Shown: positions 24,110-33,615, counted from the first letter of the stretch. The stretch: DNA of 64,000 nucleotides from Flavobacterium sp. KJJ (GCF_000708595.2 NZ_JARP01000003.1:310001-374000); one strand, 5' to 3'. A program made the numbers and translations. Notes: a model not told the origin generated them from the sequence alone.

Positions 24110-24832
24110 ATGAACGAAAAATATAAAAAAGAAGTCGCGAATGACGTTGTTTTTAATTTAGAATATAATTCTGAAAGACAACGTTTGCTTATTCCGGAAT
24201 ACGGTCGTCATTTGCAAAAACTGATCGATCAGGCCACTATTATTGAAGATGCTGAAACGCGTAACAAAGCCGCGAAATACATTATTCAGGTTATGGGAAG
24301 CTTAAACCCGCATTTGCGTGATGTGCCAGATTTTCAGCATAAATTATGGGATCAGCTTTTTATTATGTCTGATTTTAAATTAGATGTAGAATCACCATAT
24401 CCAATTCCGTCTCGCGATGTATTGCAGTTAAAACCAGATGTTTTGCAATATCCGCAAAACTTTCCAAAATATAGATTTTACGGTAACAACATCAAATATA
24501 TGATTGATGTTGCCAATAAATGGGAAGAAGGCGAAATGAAAAATGCGTTGGTTTTAGTGATCGCAAATCACATGAAAAAATCGTATTTGAGCTGGAATAA
24601 AGACACAGTAAAAGACGATGTGATATTTGAACATTTATTTGAATTGTCTGGAGGAAAAATCAATTTATTGCAAAGCACAGAAGAGCTTTTAAATACAACT
24701 GATTTATTGCGTACCAACAAACGTATGTCAAATAAAATTACGCCGCCGGGACAGCCTAAAATTCAAAGTAATAAAAATAATAAAGGACCAGGAAAGCCAA
24801 AGCCTTTTCAAAAAAACAATAATCAGAAATAA
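24110..24832 (+). CDS. DUF4290 domain-containing protein
   Basis: A 240-residue Bacteroidota-specific protein. Its DUF4290 core reads FNLEYNSERQRLLIPEYGRH, LNPHLRDVPDFQHKLWDQLF and FYGNNIKYMIDVANKWEEGE. The tail is basic and Gln/Asn/Lys-rich (residues ~205-240) and looks disordered, perhaps nucleic-acid binding. Function is unknown. Its placement between DUF493 and murA suggests co-expression with cell-wall synthesis, but a repeat of about 80 bp separates it from murA. Confidence 0.88.
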   Translation: MNEKYKKEVANDVVFNLEYNSERQRLLIPEYGRHLQKLIDQATIIEDAETRNKAAKYIIQVMGSLNPHLRDVPDFQHKLWDQLFIMSDFKLDVESPYPIPSRDVLQLKPDVLQYPQNFPKYRFYGNNIKYMIDVANKWEEGEMKNALVLVIANHMKKSYLSWNKDTVKDDVIFEHLFELSGGKINLLQSTEELLNTTDLLRTNKRMSNKITPPGQPKIQSNKNNKGPGKPKPFQKNNNQK

Positions 24833-24835
24833 GAA

Positions 24836-24914
24836 AGGGGCTAAGATCCTAAGGAGCTAAGATGCTAAGACTTTTAGCTTAGAGCCGCAGAATCTCAGAA
24901 CCTTAGAACCTAAA
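24836..24914. repeat. CTAAG-type dispersed repeat
   Basis: Multiple ctaag and cttag words (for example gctaagatgctaag, then agaatctcagaacctt) form an imperfect inverted repeat between DUF4290 and murA. The words agaatct, ctcagaacctta also occur at 43852-44005. Confidence 0.65.
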
Positions 24915-24922
24915 CAAGATCT

Positions 24923-26236
24923 ATGGGAATTTTTAAAATCGAAGGAGGAACTCCTTTAAAAGGAGAAATCACTCCGCAAGGAGCAAAAAATGAGGCATTA
25001 CAAATTTTATGTGCCGTGCTTCTAACGGGGGATAAAGTAAAAATTAATAATATTCCCGATATTATTGACATCAATAAATTAATCACTTTACTGGGTAATT
25101 TAGGTGTAAAAATTCAACGCAATGAACCGGGTTCGATTACGTTTCAGGCAGATGAGGTTAATGTTGGATATTTAGAAACAGAAGCTTTTAAAAAAGAAGG
25201 TGGAGCACTTCGTGGTTCTATTATGATTGTTGGACCGCTTTTGGCTCGTTTCGGAAAAGGATACATCCCAAAACCAGGAGGAGATAAAATTGGCCGTCGA
25301 AGATTAGATACTCACTTTGAAGGTTTTATTAACCTGGGAGCAAAATTTAGATACAACAGAGAAGATCATTTTTACGGAGTAGAATCTCCAGAAGAAGGAC
25401 TTAAAGGAACAGATATGCTGCTTGATGAAGCTTCTGTAACTGGAACTGCAAATATTGTAATGGCTGCTGTTTTGGCAAAAGGAAAAACTACAGTTTATAA
25501 CGCTGCTTGTGAGCCTTACTTGCAACAATTGTGTAAAATGTTGAACTCAATGGGAGCAAACATTACAGGCGTTGGATCTAACTTGTTGACTATCGAAGGT
25601 GTTGAAAGCCTTGGAGGATGTGAGCACAGAATTCTTCCTGATATGATCGAAATTGGTTCTTGGATTGGTCTTGCGGCTATGACAAAAAGTGAAATTACGA
25701 TCAAAAATGTAAGCTGGGAAAATTTAGGTTTGATTCCGAATACATTCAGAAAACTTGGAATTACAATCGAAAAACGCAACGACGATATCTACATTCCTGC
25801 TCACAAAGATGGTTACGAAGTAAAAACAGATATTGACGGTTCTATTTTAACCATTGCAGATGCGCCATGGCCAGGATTTACACCAGATTTATTAAGCATC
25901 GTTTTGGTTGTGGCAACACAAGCAAAAGGTGATGTTTTAATTCACCAAAAAATGTTCGAAAGCCGTTTGTTTTTCGTAGACAAATTAATCGATATGGGAG
26001 CAAAAATTATGTTATGCGATCCGCACAGAGCGGTAGTTATGGGGCATAATTTTGAATCTCAATTAAAAGCGACAACAATGTCATCTCCAGATATTCGTGC
26101 TGGAATTTCGTTATTGATTGCTGCGCTTTCAGCGAAGGGAACAAGTACAATTCAAAATATCGAACAAATTGACCGTGGATACGAGCGCATCGACGAGCGT
26201 TTAAGAGCAATTGGAGCAAAAATCGTGAGAGCGTAA
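24923..26236 (+). CDS. murA: UDP-N-acetylglucosamine 1-carboxyvinyltransferase
   Basis: A 437-residue EPSP-synthase-like enzyme that adds enolpyruvate from PEP to UDP-GlcNAc, the first committed step of peptidoglycan synthesis. The N-terminal GGTPLKGEITPQGAKNEAL, the MIVGPLLARFGKGYIPKPGG loop and SPDIRAGISLLIAAL are family blocks. The flexible-loop Cys (Cys115 in E. coli) is Asp121 here (PGGDKIG). Asp at this site is known from mycobacterial and chlamydial MurA and gives intrinsic fosfomycin insensitivity, so the same is expected. Otherwise full length. Confidence 0.96.
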   Translation: MGIFKIEGGTPLKGEITPQGAKNEALQILCAVLLTGDKVKINNIPDIIDINKLITLLGNLGVKIQRNEPGSITFQADEVNVGYLETEAFKKEGGALRGSIMIVGPLLARFGKGYIPKPGGDKIGRRRLDTHFEGFINLGAKFRYNREDHFYGVESPEEGLKGTDMLLDEASVTGTANIVMAAVLAKGKTTVYNAACEPYLQQLCKMLNSMGANITGVGSNLLTIEGVESLGGCEHRILPDMIEIGSWIGLAAMTKSEITIKNVSWENLGLIPNTFRKLGITIEKRNDDIYIPAHKDGYEVKTDIDGSILTIADAPWPGFTPDLLSIVLVVATQAKGDVLIHQKMFESRLFFVDKLIDMGAKIMLCDPHRAVVMGHNFESQLKATTMSSPDIRAGISLLIAALSAKGTSTIQNIEQIDRGYERIDERLRAIGAKIVRA

Positions 26237-26321
26237 AAAAAGTCAGCCACCAATTCACGAATTATTTTGATGATTTTTGAAGATTTAAATTCGTGAATTT
26301 GTGGCAAAAAAAATAGTCTAA

Positions 26322-27200
26322 ATGACAGATGAACAAAAAGCTGTAAAAGCTACTATATTTAGTATAGTTGGAAACACCTGCCTAGCCTTAGTAAAAGGTC
26401 TGGCAGGTTTTTTTGGCAATTCATATGCCTTAATTGCAGATGCGATAGAATCAACAGCGGATATATTTTCGTCTTTTCTGGTTTTATTCGGAATCAAATA
26501 TTCTAATAAACCGCCTGATGAAAATCATCCTTACGGACATGGGCGTGCAGAACCTTTAATCACTTTTTTGGTAGTTGGTTTTTTAATTACTTCGGCAACG
26601 ATTATTGGTTACGAAAGTATTTCTAATATTCAGACTTCCCACGGTTTGCCAAAATCATGGACTCTGTATATTTTGGGAGCTATAATTATATGGAAAGAAT
26701 ATTCTTTTCGTTTGGTAATGAAACGAAGCAAAGAAACAAACAGTTCTTCTCTTGCCGCCGATGCGTGGCACCATCGCAGTGATGCCTTAACCTCTATTGC
26801 AGCATTTATTGGAATTTCGATTGCGCTGATAATGGGAAAAGGCTACGAATCTGCAGATGATTGGGCGGCACTTTTTGCTGCTTTTTTTATCTTATACAAC
26901 AGCTATAAGATTTTCAGGCCCGCACTAGGCGAAATTATGGATGAAAATCTAAACGACGACTTAGTCGAAGAAATTAGAATTCAATCCCTAACAGTGAGTG
27001 GTATTTTGGGAACTGAAAAATGTTTCATTCGTAAAGCCGGAATGAAATATCACGTCGATCTTCATGCCATTGTTTCAGCAGCAATTTCAGTTAAAGAAGG
27101 ACACGATTTGTCTCATAGACTGCAAGATACTTTAAAAGAAAAAATACCTCAATTAGGCAATGTTCTGATTCATATTGAGCCAGATGATTATCACTGTTAA
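26322..27200 (+). CDS. Cation diffusion facilitator (CDF) family metal exporter
   Basis: A 292-residue inner-membrane transporter. It has about six TM helices and the CDF metal sites: ALIADAIESTADIFSSFLVL in TM2 (D, with Ser/Asp pattern), HPYGHGRAEPL in the loop, and DAWHHRSDALTSIAAF in TM5 (HxxxD). The C-terminal cytoplasmic domain ends in LIHIEPDDYHC. CDF proteins export Zn, Fe, Mn or Co by proton antiport. The TM2/TM5 pattern with Asp/His/Asp leaves the metal open. It is preceded by an imperfect repeat and is probably monocistronic. Confidence 0.92.
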   Translation: MTDEQKAVKATIFSIVGNTCLALVKGLAGFFGNSYALIADAIESTADIFSSFLVLFGIKYSNKPPDENHPYGHGRAEPLITFLVVGFLITSATIIGYESISNIQTSHGLPKSWTLYILGAIIIWKEYSFRLVMKRSKETNSSSLAADAWHHRSDALTSIAAFIGISIALIMGKGYESADDWAALFAAFFILYNSYKIFRPALGEIMDENLNDDLVEEIRIQSLTVSGILGTEKCFIRKAGMKYHVDLHAIVSAAISVKEGHDLSHRLQDTLKEKIPQLGNVLIHIEPDDYHC

Positions 27201-27281
27201 AGGTTTCAAAGTTTAGAGGTTTAAAGGAACAAAGGTTTTTGTATAAATCTTTGTTCTTTTGAGCCTTTTTTTCTCTGTATC

Positions 27282-29771
27282 TTAATCTAATACATTCAAA
27301 ATCTTTAAGCCAAACACAACACCGTTTTGCTGCGTTCCTCCTTGATAAGAATGAACATAATCTAATCGGAAAACTTTAAATTTTCCAAATCCAAGGTTGT
27401 CTAAACCAACCGTAAATTCAGAATAAGGTTTTCTGTCTGGAATTGCCAAAGAATGAAAACCTAAATTCATTGTTGATTTTAATAAATTCAATAACGGAAT
27501 TTTATTCATAATAAATCCAGTGTCATTATATTCTGAATGTATTTCCAGATAACTGTCGTTTGTGCTGTTGTCGTAATACGGCATTAAGTTAAAGACGTTC
27601 AAATAACGATCGCTTGTTCCTATATGGGTTTGATTTCCGTTAAAATGTCTGTAATCTATGAAGGATATATTTTCTGCATTAAAGAATTTTCCAGCTCTAA
27701 AATTCATCCCTAAAAGTCCTTTATTGTCTAATGATAAATCATATTGTACAGAAGCACCAATTCTTTCAAATTCATATTTCTTTTCGCTCGCGGCAAAAGC
27801 TTTTTCAAATGCTAGAAGTATGGTTGGATACTTTTCATTTTTAACATTATATCTCCCATCAGGTCTAGAAATGTATTTGTTTCCGAAGTTAATTCGCGCG
27901 CTCAAAGATGTTTTAAATAAATGATGCTGTGTAAAAGCAGGAGTCGTAAAATCGTCTGGAGCCAAAGGATTATTTGACAAATAAAGATCATCTCTTTTAA
28001 AGAAAGAATAGTCAGTTGTATTAAAAAGCGGTTTTCGTTGCTCATAACCTAATTTAGCATTCAAATTTATCCCATTTAAAATGTCTTGAGAATAGTTGAT
28101 TTGAGCAAATTCTAAATTATAAAGCTTCATATAATTGTCTTTAAAAAACAATGAACTGATCGAATTGACAATTTTGCTTATCGGTTCTGCGCCATTAAAT
28201 TGAGCTGTTTTTGTACCTCCAGAAACCCAAATTGTGGCGTAGTTGATGTTGTTAAATCGATGGCTGAATTCACCAGTAGCACGAAAACGCTGATCTGAAA
28301 AACCATAATTAAAAGTGGTACTTATCGAAGTGTTTTTTCCTTCCTCTTCATTCCATTTTCTAAATGAAAAACCCGAATCAAAATTAAAACCTTGAACAGT
28401 ATTGAAACTTAATGAAGTTAGATTTAGTAAACCTTTATAGTCAAAAGAATATTTTTTGAAAGTGTTTTTGTAATCATAACCCATTAAAATATCCCATACT
28501 TTAAACTTATTATTTTTTGTATCTATTGAATCGGTATATTTTTGAGATTTTCGAATCGTTTGAAGACTGTCTTTTTTAGTATAATCAGTACTTTCTTCAA
28601 TTGTTAACGGAATGGGACGAATCTGATTCCAAAAAGCATCATCTTTTTTATTGGAATTCGCTTCAAAAGCTACAATTTCATTTCCGAAAGTTTTCTTTTC
28701 AAAAGAAGCTGGAAACTCGTAATTAGAATATACGTAATTGAACTTTCCAGAGAATTTAATTCCAAAAATGCCGGCATTGAAAGAAAGCGTCTGCGCATTT
28801 TTAGTCCAGATTTTATTTTTAGAATTATAACTGAAACTCTGTTTTAGATTCATAACCTCAGTAAATTCATTTTTCATTCGATAACCTTTTATGTCTAAAT
28901 CAATGGCATAAATAGCAAAGCTGTCATCAATAATATAAATATAACCTTCAAAAACAGGTTCTTTATCACGTTTTGGTATTACCTTAATTTTATTGATTTG
29001 CTGATTGTTATCATCAAAAAAAGTACCTTCAAGTTTATATTTATAATAATTGAAAGCATTGTCAGCGATAGGTGAGATGAGCTTAATGTCAAAGTCTAAT
29101 GTGTTATCGTAAAAATCATAAGTCGACAAAGACGCTGTATTGTAGCTGTAGCCTTTATTGTTTCCGGAGATTTTAGAAGCAATGATTTTCTCTTTTAGTT
29201 TATTAGGTTTTTCAAAAGTAATCTTCGAAATTGTTTCAGATAAATATAAGATACCAGTTCCGGTCGAATCTAAATTAGATGACATGTCTTCGCCAAGATC
29301 GACTTTTTGTCCCAGAATTTTTTTAGGCAAATCTTTGACTTTAAACATTCCTTTCGAATAGAAATCAGCGGTATATCGTGCCGTTTTATCTGAATTTTCT
29401 TTTTTATTTGCAATGGCGCTTCTGATAATAGCGTTCGCTGGATTGTTTTTAGGATCGATAACCACTTCGTTTAATGCAAAGCTTTCTTCTAGCATTACAA
29501 CATCTAAAGTAACCGATTTTGAATCTCGAGAAACAACTATTTTTTGAGTTTTAAATCCTAAATACTGAAAAATAATTTTGTTTTTGCCAACCTCTTTTAC
29601 GTTAAGCTGATAATTTCCCTGCTCATTTGAGGTTGTGCTGCTATAAGTGTTTTCTTCAAGAACAGAAACAAATGGCAAAGGATTTCCTTTTTCATCAGTA
29701 ATTGTTCCTTTGATTTGAGCAAAGTTTGAAATTGAAAAAAATAAAAAGGCAAGTAAAGTATAGTTTTTCAT
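27282..29771 (-). CDS. DUF5686 outer-membrane protein with carboxypeptidase-regulatory domain
   Basis: An 829-residue protein. After a signal peptide (MKNYTLLAFLFFSISNFAQI) comes a carboxypeptidase-regulatory-like domain (GTITDEKGNPLPFVSVLEEN, residues ~20-100). A DUF5686 region follows (NPANAIIRSAIANKKENSDK, then VFEGYIYIIDDSFAIYAIDL) and a C-terminal beta-barrel-like part rich in alternating aromatic strands. The family is common in Bacteroidota outer membranes; substrate and partner are unknown. A -7-like TATTTTTG is at 29789-29796 on the minus strand. Confidence 0.87.
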   Translation of the reverse strand: MKNYTLLAFLFFSISNFAQIKGTITDEKGNPLPFVSVLEENTYSSTTSNEQGNYQLNVKEVGKNKIIFQYLGFKTQKIVVSRDSKSVTLDVVMLEESFALNEVVIDPKNNPANAIIRSAIANKKENSDKTARYTADFYSKGMFKVKDLPKKILGQKVDLGEDMSSNLDSTGTGILYLSETISKITFEKPNKLKEKIIASKISGNNKGYSYNTASLSTYDFYDNTLDFDIKLISPIADNAFNYYKYKLEGTFFDDNNQQINKIKVIPKRDKEPVFEGYIYIIDDSFAIYAIDLDIKGYRMKNEFTEVMNLKQSFSYNSKNKIWTKNAQTLSFNAGIFGIKFSGKFNYVYSNYEFPASFEKKTFGNEIVAFEANSNKKDDAFWNQIRPIPLTIEESTDYTKKDSLQTIRKSQKYTDSIDTKNNKFKVWDILMGYDYKNTFKKYSFDYKGLLNLTSLSFNTVQGFNFDSGFSFRKWNEEEGKNTSISTTFNYGFSDQRFRATGEFSHRFNNINYATIWVSGGTKTAQFNGAEPISKIVNSISSLFFKDNYMKLYNLEFAQINYSQDILNGINLNAKLGYEQRKPLFNTTDYSFFKRDDLYLSNNPLAPDDFTTPAFTQHHLFKTSLSARINFGNKYISRPDGRYNVKNEKYPTILLAFEKAFAASEKKYEFERIGASVQYDLSLDNKGLLGMNFRAGKFFNAENISFIDYRHFNGNQTHIGTSDRYLNVFNLMPYYDNSTNDSYLEIHSEYNDTGFIMNKIPLLNLLKSTMNLGFHSLAIPDRKPYSEFTVGLDNLGFGKFKVFRLDYVHSYQGGTQQNGVVFGLKILNVLD

Positions 29772-29895
29772 GTAGGCAGTTTCTCTTACAAAAATAGAAT
29801 AAGTTAAAAGTCAGCCTATTAATAATTTGTTAAATTCTATGTTAAGCTAAGCGAACTCGAAGCCTTTTATTAAAATATCTCTATCTTGATATTAA

Positions 29896-30309
29896 TTATA
29901 AAAATGACTGAATCGCCAGCTCATAGCTTTTAAGTCCAAAACCTAAAATAACACCTTTTGCGTTTCCAGATAAATACGATTGATGTCTAAAGCTTTCGCG
30001 CGCATACGTATTCGAAATATGAACTTCGATAACTGGAGTTGTAATTGCTTTTATGGCATCACCCAAACCAATCGAAGTATGTGTATAAGCGCCCGCATTT
30101 AAAATAATTCCGTCATATGTAAAACCAACTTCCTGAATTTTTCCAATCAATTCGCCTTCAATATTACTTTGATAATAGGATAGTTCAACATTTTGAAATT
30201 TTTGCTTCAACGTTTCAAAATAATCTTCAAAAGTTTGGCTTCCATAAACTTCAGGTTCTCTTTTTCCTAAAAGATTTAAATTAGGCCCGTTGATAATGCA
30301 GATTTTCAT
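29896..30309 (-). CDS. aroQ: 3-dehydroquinate dehydratase, type II
   Basis: A 137-residue enzyme converting 3-dehydroquinate to 3-dehydroshikimate in the shikimate pathway; it forms a dodecamer. Seen are INGPNLNLLGKREPEVYG (Tyr22 and Arg17 of the lid), ILNAGAYTHTSIGLGDAI, and EVHISNTYARESFRHQSYLS with His of the active site and the substrate-gripping Ser-Asn. Length is normal. It is monocistronic, between the DUF5686 gene and a terminator shared with the next barrel gene. Confidence 0.97.
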   Translation of the reverse strand: MKICIINGPNLNLLGKREPEVYGSQTFEDYFETLKQKFQNVELSYYQSNIEGELIGKIQEVGFTYDGIILNAGAYTHTSIGLGDAIKAITTPVIEVHISNTYARESFRHQSYLSGNAKGVILGFGLKSYELAIQSFL

Positions 30310-30385
30310 GTGTTAGGTTTATTAAGATTTAAATAGTTTATTCAATTAAGGTACTTGATTTTGCAATTGAACATTGTAAAAATAA

Positions 30386-30416
30386 AAAAACCGTTCTAAT
30401 TATTAGAACGGTTTTT
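30386..30416 (-). terminator. Terminator of the 30.4-kb barrel gene
   Basis: AAAAACCGTTCTAAT and ATTAGAACGGTTTTT form a nearly perfect hairpin with A/T runs on both sides, downstream of the minus-strand barrel gene. Confidence 0.8.
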
Positions 30417-30437
30417 AGAAAACTATGTGATATTATC

Positions 30438-30998
30438 TTAGAACATGAATCCAGCAGAAAGTTGGAATACAGAGTTCTTAAGATCTGCGTGAGAAGAAAC
30501 TTCAGTTAAACCAAACCCATAACGGCCTTGGATAAAGATTCCTTCAGTAATTTTTAATCCCAGACCTGCATTAATAGCAAAGTCAAAAGTTTTAGGATCT
30601 TGCGCATCAAATTCTTCCTTATTGCTTAATAAAAATGAAGCTTGTGGTCCAACCTCTAAACTCAGTGACTTAGTTACATAAATTTTAGCCATTACAGGGA
30701 TAGATAAATATCCTAATTCATTTTTAAATTCTTCGACAGCATTTTTGTAAGTAGCACCTTGAGTAGAATATAAAAGCTCAGGCTGAATAGAGAATTTTTC
30801 TAAAAGTTTAATTTCAGCGACTAAACCTGCGTGATAGCTAGTAATTCCATCTTTGCTGTAATCTATTCCATCAAAACTAGCATCTCCAGTTTGATTTGCA
30901 AAGTTAACCCCAGCTTTAACCCCGATTTTTAATAATTGTGCTTGTATTGTAGCTGATGTTGCAAGGAACAATACAGCTGCTAAAAGTATTTTTTTCAT
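30438..30998 (-). CDS. Small outer-membrane beta-barrel (porin-like family) protein
   Basis: A 186-residue protein with a signal peptide (MKKILLAAVLFLATSATIQA). Its repeated amphipathic strands include IGVKAGVNFANQTGDASF, EIKLLEKFSIQPELLYSTQG and LSLEVGPQASFLLSNKEEF, and it ends in aromatic F. This is the small porin-family/OMP_b-brl_2 type of Bacteroidota. It is clearly paralogous to the plus-strand genes at 32171 and 33018, with shared words such as EAGPQ.GFL and QPELL.STQG. No channel activity is known. TAGTTTTG at 31044-31051 (minus strand) may be its -7 box. Confidence 0.9.
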   Translation of the reverse strand: MKKILLAAVLFLATSATIQAQLLKIGVKAGVNFANQTGDASFDGIDYSKDGITSYHAGLVAEIKLLEKFSIQPELLYSTQGATYKNAVEEFKNELGYLSIPVMAKIYVTKSLSLEVGPQASFLLSNKEEFDAQDPKTFDFAINAGLGLKITEGIFIQGRYGFGLTEVSSHADLKNSVFQLSAGFMF

Positions 30999-31411
30999 AA
31001 AATTGTTTTTAAAAATTGGTATTATTTAATGTTATCTATAAGTCAAAACTACAGAATTATGATTTTATTGTTTTCTATTTTAGATTAAATAATTAATAAT
31101 TTTCCCATGTTTTTTTATTTTGATCTTTTAAAATGCTCTATTTAAAGCCGTTATTTCTTGTTTGTTTGCGTTTTCGAATTTAATATTTAATAAGAATTAG
31201 ATTTCAAATTAATTTTCATTATGTAAAAATTTAATAAGGTTATTATTATATTGTGTTTCAATTTTTTAAGGACAACTTAATTGAAATGTTATACGAGATC
31301 CTGATATTGACTAAATTTTTTTGTCTTATTTTGATATTCAATAAACTTATATTGAGTATTTTTAGTAAGAAAAGACTTTAATTTTGTTGCTCTAACAAAA
31401 TTTAAATTAAA
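30999..31411. promoter_or_regulatory. Divergent AT-rich promoter region between two barrel genes
   Basis: No gene is found in 413 bp. TAGTTTTG (31044-31051, minus) and TAATTTTG (31379-31386, plus) are good -7 boxes for the two barrel genes. The -33 elements are weak or badly spaced. Confidence 0.55.
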
Positions 31412-31969
31412 ATGAAAAAGATTTTTTTAACTGCTATTGCAGTATTAGGTTTCACATTTGCTAACGCGCAAACAACTGGATTTACTAAAGGAGACACATT
31501 TATTTCTGGAGCTTTTAACATAGGTTCTGAAAAAACAGGCGATGCAAAATCTAGTGGATTTGAAATTGAGCCAAGTGTTGGCTACTTCGTATCTGAAAAC
31601 ATTGCACTTGGAGGAAAATTAGGTTTTGGTTCAGTTAAAGTTGGTGATAATAAAGCAAATTCATTTACAGCCGGAGCTTTTGGTAGATACTATTTTACTC
31701 CTGCTTCTCAATTTTCAGTATACGGTCAGGCTGGACTTGATTTTACTAACAGTAAATCTGGGGATTTTAAAACAAATGAATTTGGTGTAAATGTTGGATT
31801 AGGTTTAAGCTATTTCTTATCTAACCATTTCGCTATCGAAGCTACTTGGGCTGGTTTAGGATACAGTGTAAACAACAATGGTGGTCATGGTGCCGATAAA
31901 ACAAATTCTTTCGGTATTGGTACTGACTTAAGAAACGTAAGTTTTGGAGTAGTATATAAGTTTAAATAA
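31412..31969 (+). CDS. Outer-membrane beta-barrel protein
   Basis: A 185-residue protein with signal peptide (MKKIFLTAIAVLGFTFANAQ). Strands such as TFISGAFNIGSEKTGDAKSS, FEIEPSVGYFVSENIALGGK and FAIEATWAGLGYSVNNNGGH point to an eight-stranded OmpA/OmpX-like barrel, ending VSFGVVYKFK. It differs from its neighbours at 32171 and 33018 and belongs to the OMP_b-brl type without the KGG motif. TAATTTTG lies 26 nt before the ATG. It probably has its own transcript, ending at the hairpin near 31990. Confidence 0.87.
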   Translation: MKKIFLTAIAVLGFTFANAQTTGFTKGDTFISGAFNIGSEKTGDAKSSGFEIEPSVGYFVSENIALGGKLGFGSVKVGDNKANSFTAGAFGRYYFTPASQFSVYGQAGLDFTNSKSGDFKTNEFGVNVGLGLSYFLSNHFAIEATWAGLGYSVNNNGGHGADKTNSFGIGTDLRNVSFGVVYKFK

Positions 31970-31991
31970 AATTATTAGTTAGTTTTTTTTT

Positions 31992-32024
31992 GGCCTTCCT
32001 AAATTGCAGGGGAGGCCTTTTTTG
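31992..32024 (+). terminator. Terminator after the 31.4-kb barrel gene
   Basis: GGCCTTCCT and GGGGAGGCC pair around an AAATTGCA loop, followed by TTTTTT. Confidence 0.75.
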
Positions 32025-32170
32025 TATATAATCTAAATGCTAATTTATTTCTCTATATGAGATTGATTTCTATTGAAATGCTGTTTTGGCTTATTTTAAT
32101 AGTATAATTTCTTTTGGAGATAATTTTTTTTTGACAATTAAGTTTGTTTTGCGCTTATAAATAAAATATT

Positions 32171-32803
32171 ATGAAGAAAAATATTGTAGTTGCCTTAGCA
32201 CTAATAACATTTGGTTTTGCAAATGCACAAAATGTGAAGTTTGGAGTAAAAGGAGGATTTAACTTATCTAGTTTAAAAGGAAATATTGAAAATGAAACGC
32301 CAAAGTTTGGTTTTCAATTAGGAGGTCTTGCGGAATTTAAGCTTACAGATAAATTTTATATCCAGCCAGAACTTTTGTTTTCTACTCAGGGTGGAAAATA
32401 TCAACAGTCTGGAGTTGATTATTTGTATAAACAGGAATTAAATTCGAGTTATCTGAATATTCCAATTATGGCTAAGTATTATATTATAGATAAATTGAGT
32501 CTTGAGGCAGGGCCGCAAGTTGGTTTTTTACTATCGGCTAAAGGCAAATATGAAGTAAGAAACGGAACAGAATTTCTTTCTGGAAGCGGGAATGCTAAAG
32601 ATACCTATCAAAAACAAAATATTGGCTTAAATATTGGAGCTGGTTATGATTTAACAAAAAATATAACAGCCGGAATGAGATATCATTTTGGTATGTCCAA
32701 TGAAATAAGATACTATCCAAGTATAACTAATGTTTTTGAAGGCGAAAGACAAATTAGAATGCGCAATGATGTTCTTTCGATCTCTGTTGGATATAAATTT
32801 TAA
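32171..32803 (+). CDS. Small outer-membrane beta-barrel (porin-like family) protein
   Basis: A 210-residue protein with signal peptide (MKKNIVVALALITFGFANAQ). Barrel-type strands are NVKFGVKGGFNLSSLKGNIE, EFKLTDKFYIQPELLFSTQG and DKLSLEAGPQVGFLLSAKGK; the last strand is VLSISVGYKF, with C-terminal Phe for BAM insertion. It is a paralogue of 30438 and 33018. TAAGTTTG at 32139-32146 is the likely -7 box. A hairpin at 32827-32857 closes the unit. Function unknown. Confidence 0.9.
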   Translation: MKKNIVVALALITFGFANAQNVKFGVKGGFNLSSLKGNIENETPKFGFQLGGLAEFKLTDKFYIQPELLFSTQGGKYQQSGVDYLYKQELNSSYLNIPIMAKYYIIDKLSLEAGPQVGFLLSAKGKYEVRNGTEFLSGSGNAKDTYQKQNIGLNIGAGYDLTKNITAGMRYHFGMSNEIRYYPSITNVFEGERQIRMRNDVLSISVGYKF

Positions 32804-32826
32804 AAATAAACTTTAATGTTTTTATA

Positions 32827-32857
32827 AAGCCTTCTTCATTTAGAGAAGGCTTTTCTG
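32827..32857 (+). terminator. Terminator after the 32.2-kb barrel gene
   Basis: AAGCCTTCTTC and GAGAAGGCTT form a stem around an ATTTA loop, with a T-rich tail. Confidence 0.75.
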
Positions 32858-33017
32858 TTTTTATAATATTATCGGTAATTAATATTTTCTCTTTAAATTG
32901 TTTGTTTTGGTAAGATTTTGGCTCTAATTACTATTTTATTTATTAAAATGCAAATAATTTTTTAATAAGTATATATTTATATTTACTCAATTAATTTTTA
33001 ACCAAAACAAATTAAAA

Positions 33018-33593
33018 ATGAAAAGAATTATTTTAACTGTACTTGCAATTATGGCATTTGGATTTGCGAATGCACAGCAAACAAGATTTGGAGTAAAAGG
33101 AGGTCTTAACGTAACTACTTTTGCTGGAGGAAATTATTGGGATGCTAAATCTTTAGTGGGTTTTCAACTTGGAGGTTTTGCTGAAATTAAAATTATTGAA
33201 AGATTATCTATTCAGCCAGAGGTTTTGTTTTCGACTCAAGGTGCTAAATTGGAAGATTCTTTTGGTGACTTTGATACTAAATTAAATTATATAAATGTTC
33301 CTGTTTTAGCTAAGTTTTATATCACAAAACAATTTACAGTTGAGGCTGGTCCGCAATTAGGATTTTTAGTGTCAGCTAAACAAGAAGGAAATGATGTTAA
33401 GGACAGCTTTAAATCTGTAGATACAGGATTTAATTTTGGAGCGGGTTATAATTTTACAGACAATGTTTCTGTTGATCTTCGTTATACTGTTGGTTTGTCA
33501 AATATCGCAGATTACGATGTTAATGATACAGAAGAATATTTTGATAGTCCGAAAAATAGTGTTTTAGCTTTGACTTTAGCTTATAAATTCTAA
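33018..33593 (+). CDS. Small outer-membrane beta-barrel (porin-like family) protein
   Basis: A 191-residue protein with signal peptide (MKRIILTVLAIMAFGFANAQ). It has TRFGVKGGLNVTTFAGGNYW, EIKIIERLSIQPEVLFSTQG and FTVEAGPQLGFLVSAKQEGN strands, and ends LALTLAYKF. Its sequence is very close in layout to 32171, which suggests tandem duplication. The region before it is AT-rich with no clear -33/-7 pair. A short hairpin (33616-33641) lies between it and xerD. Function unknown, but probably an abundant envelope protein like its neighbours. Confidence 0.9.
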   Translation: MKRIILTVLAIMAFGFANAQQTRFGVKGGLNVTTFAGGNYWDAKSLVGFQLGGFAEIKIIERLSIQPEVLFSTQGAKLEDSFGDFDTKLNYINVPVLAKFYITKQFTVEAGPQLGFLVSAKQEGNDVKDSFKSVDTGFNFGAGYNFTDNVSVDLRYTVGLSNIADYDVNDTEEYFDSPKNSVLALTLAYKF

Positions 33594-33615
33594 TATTTTA
33601 GAAATAAAACAAACT

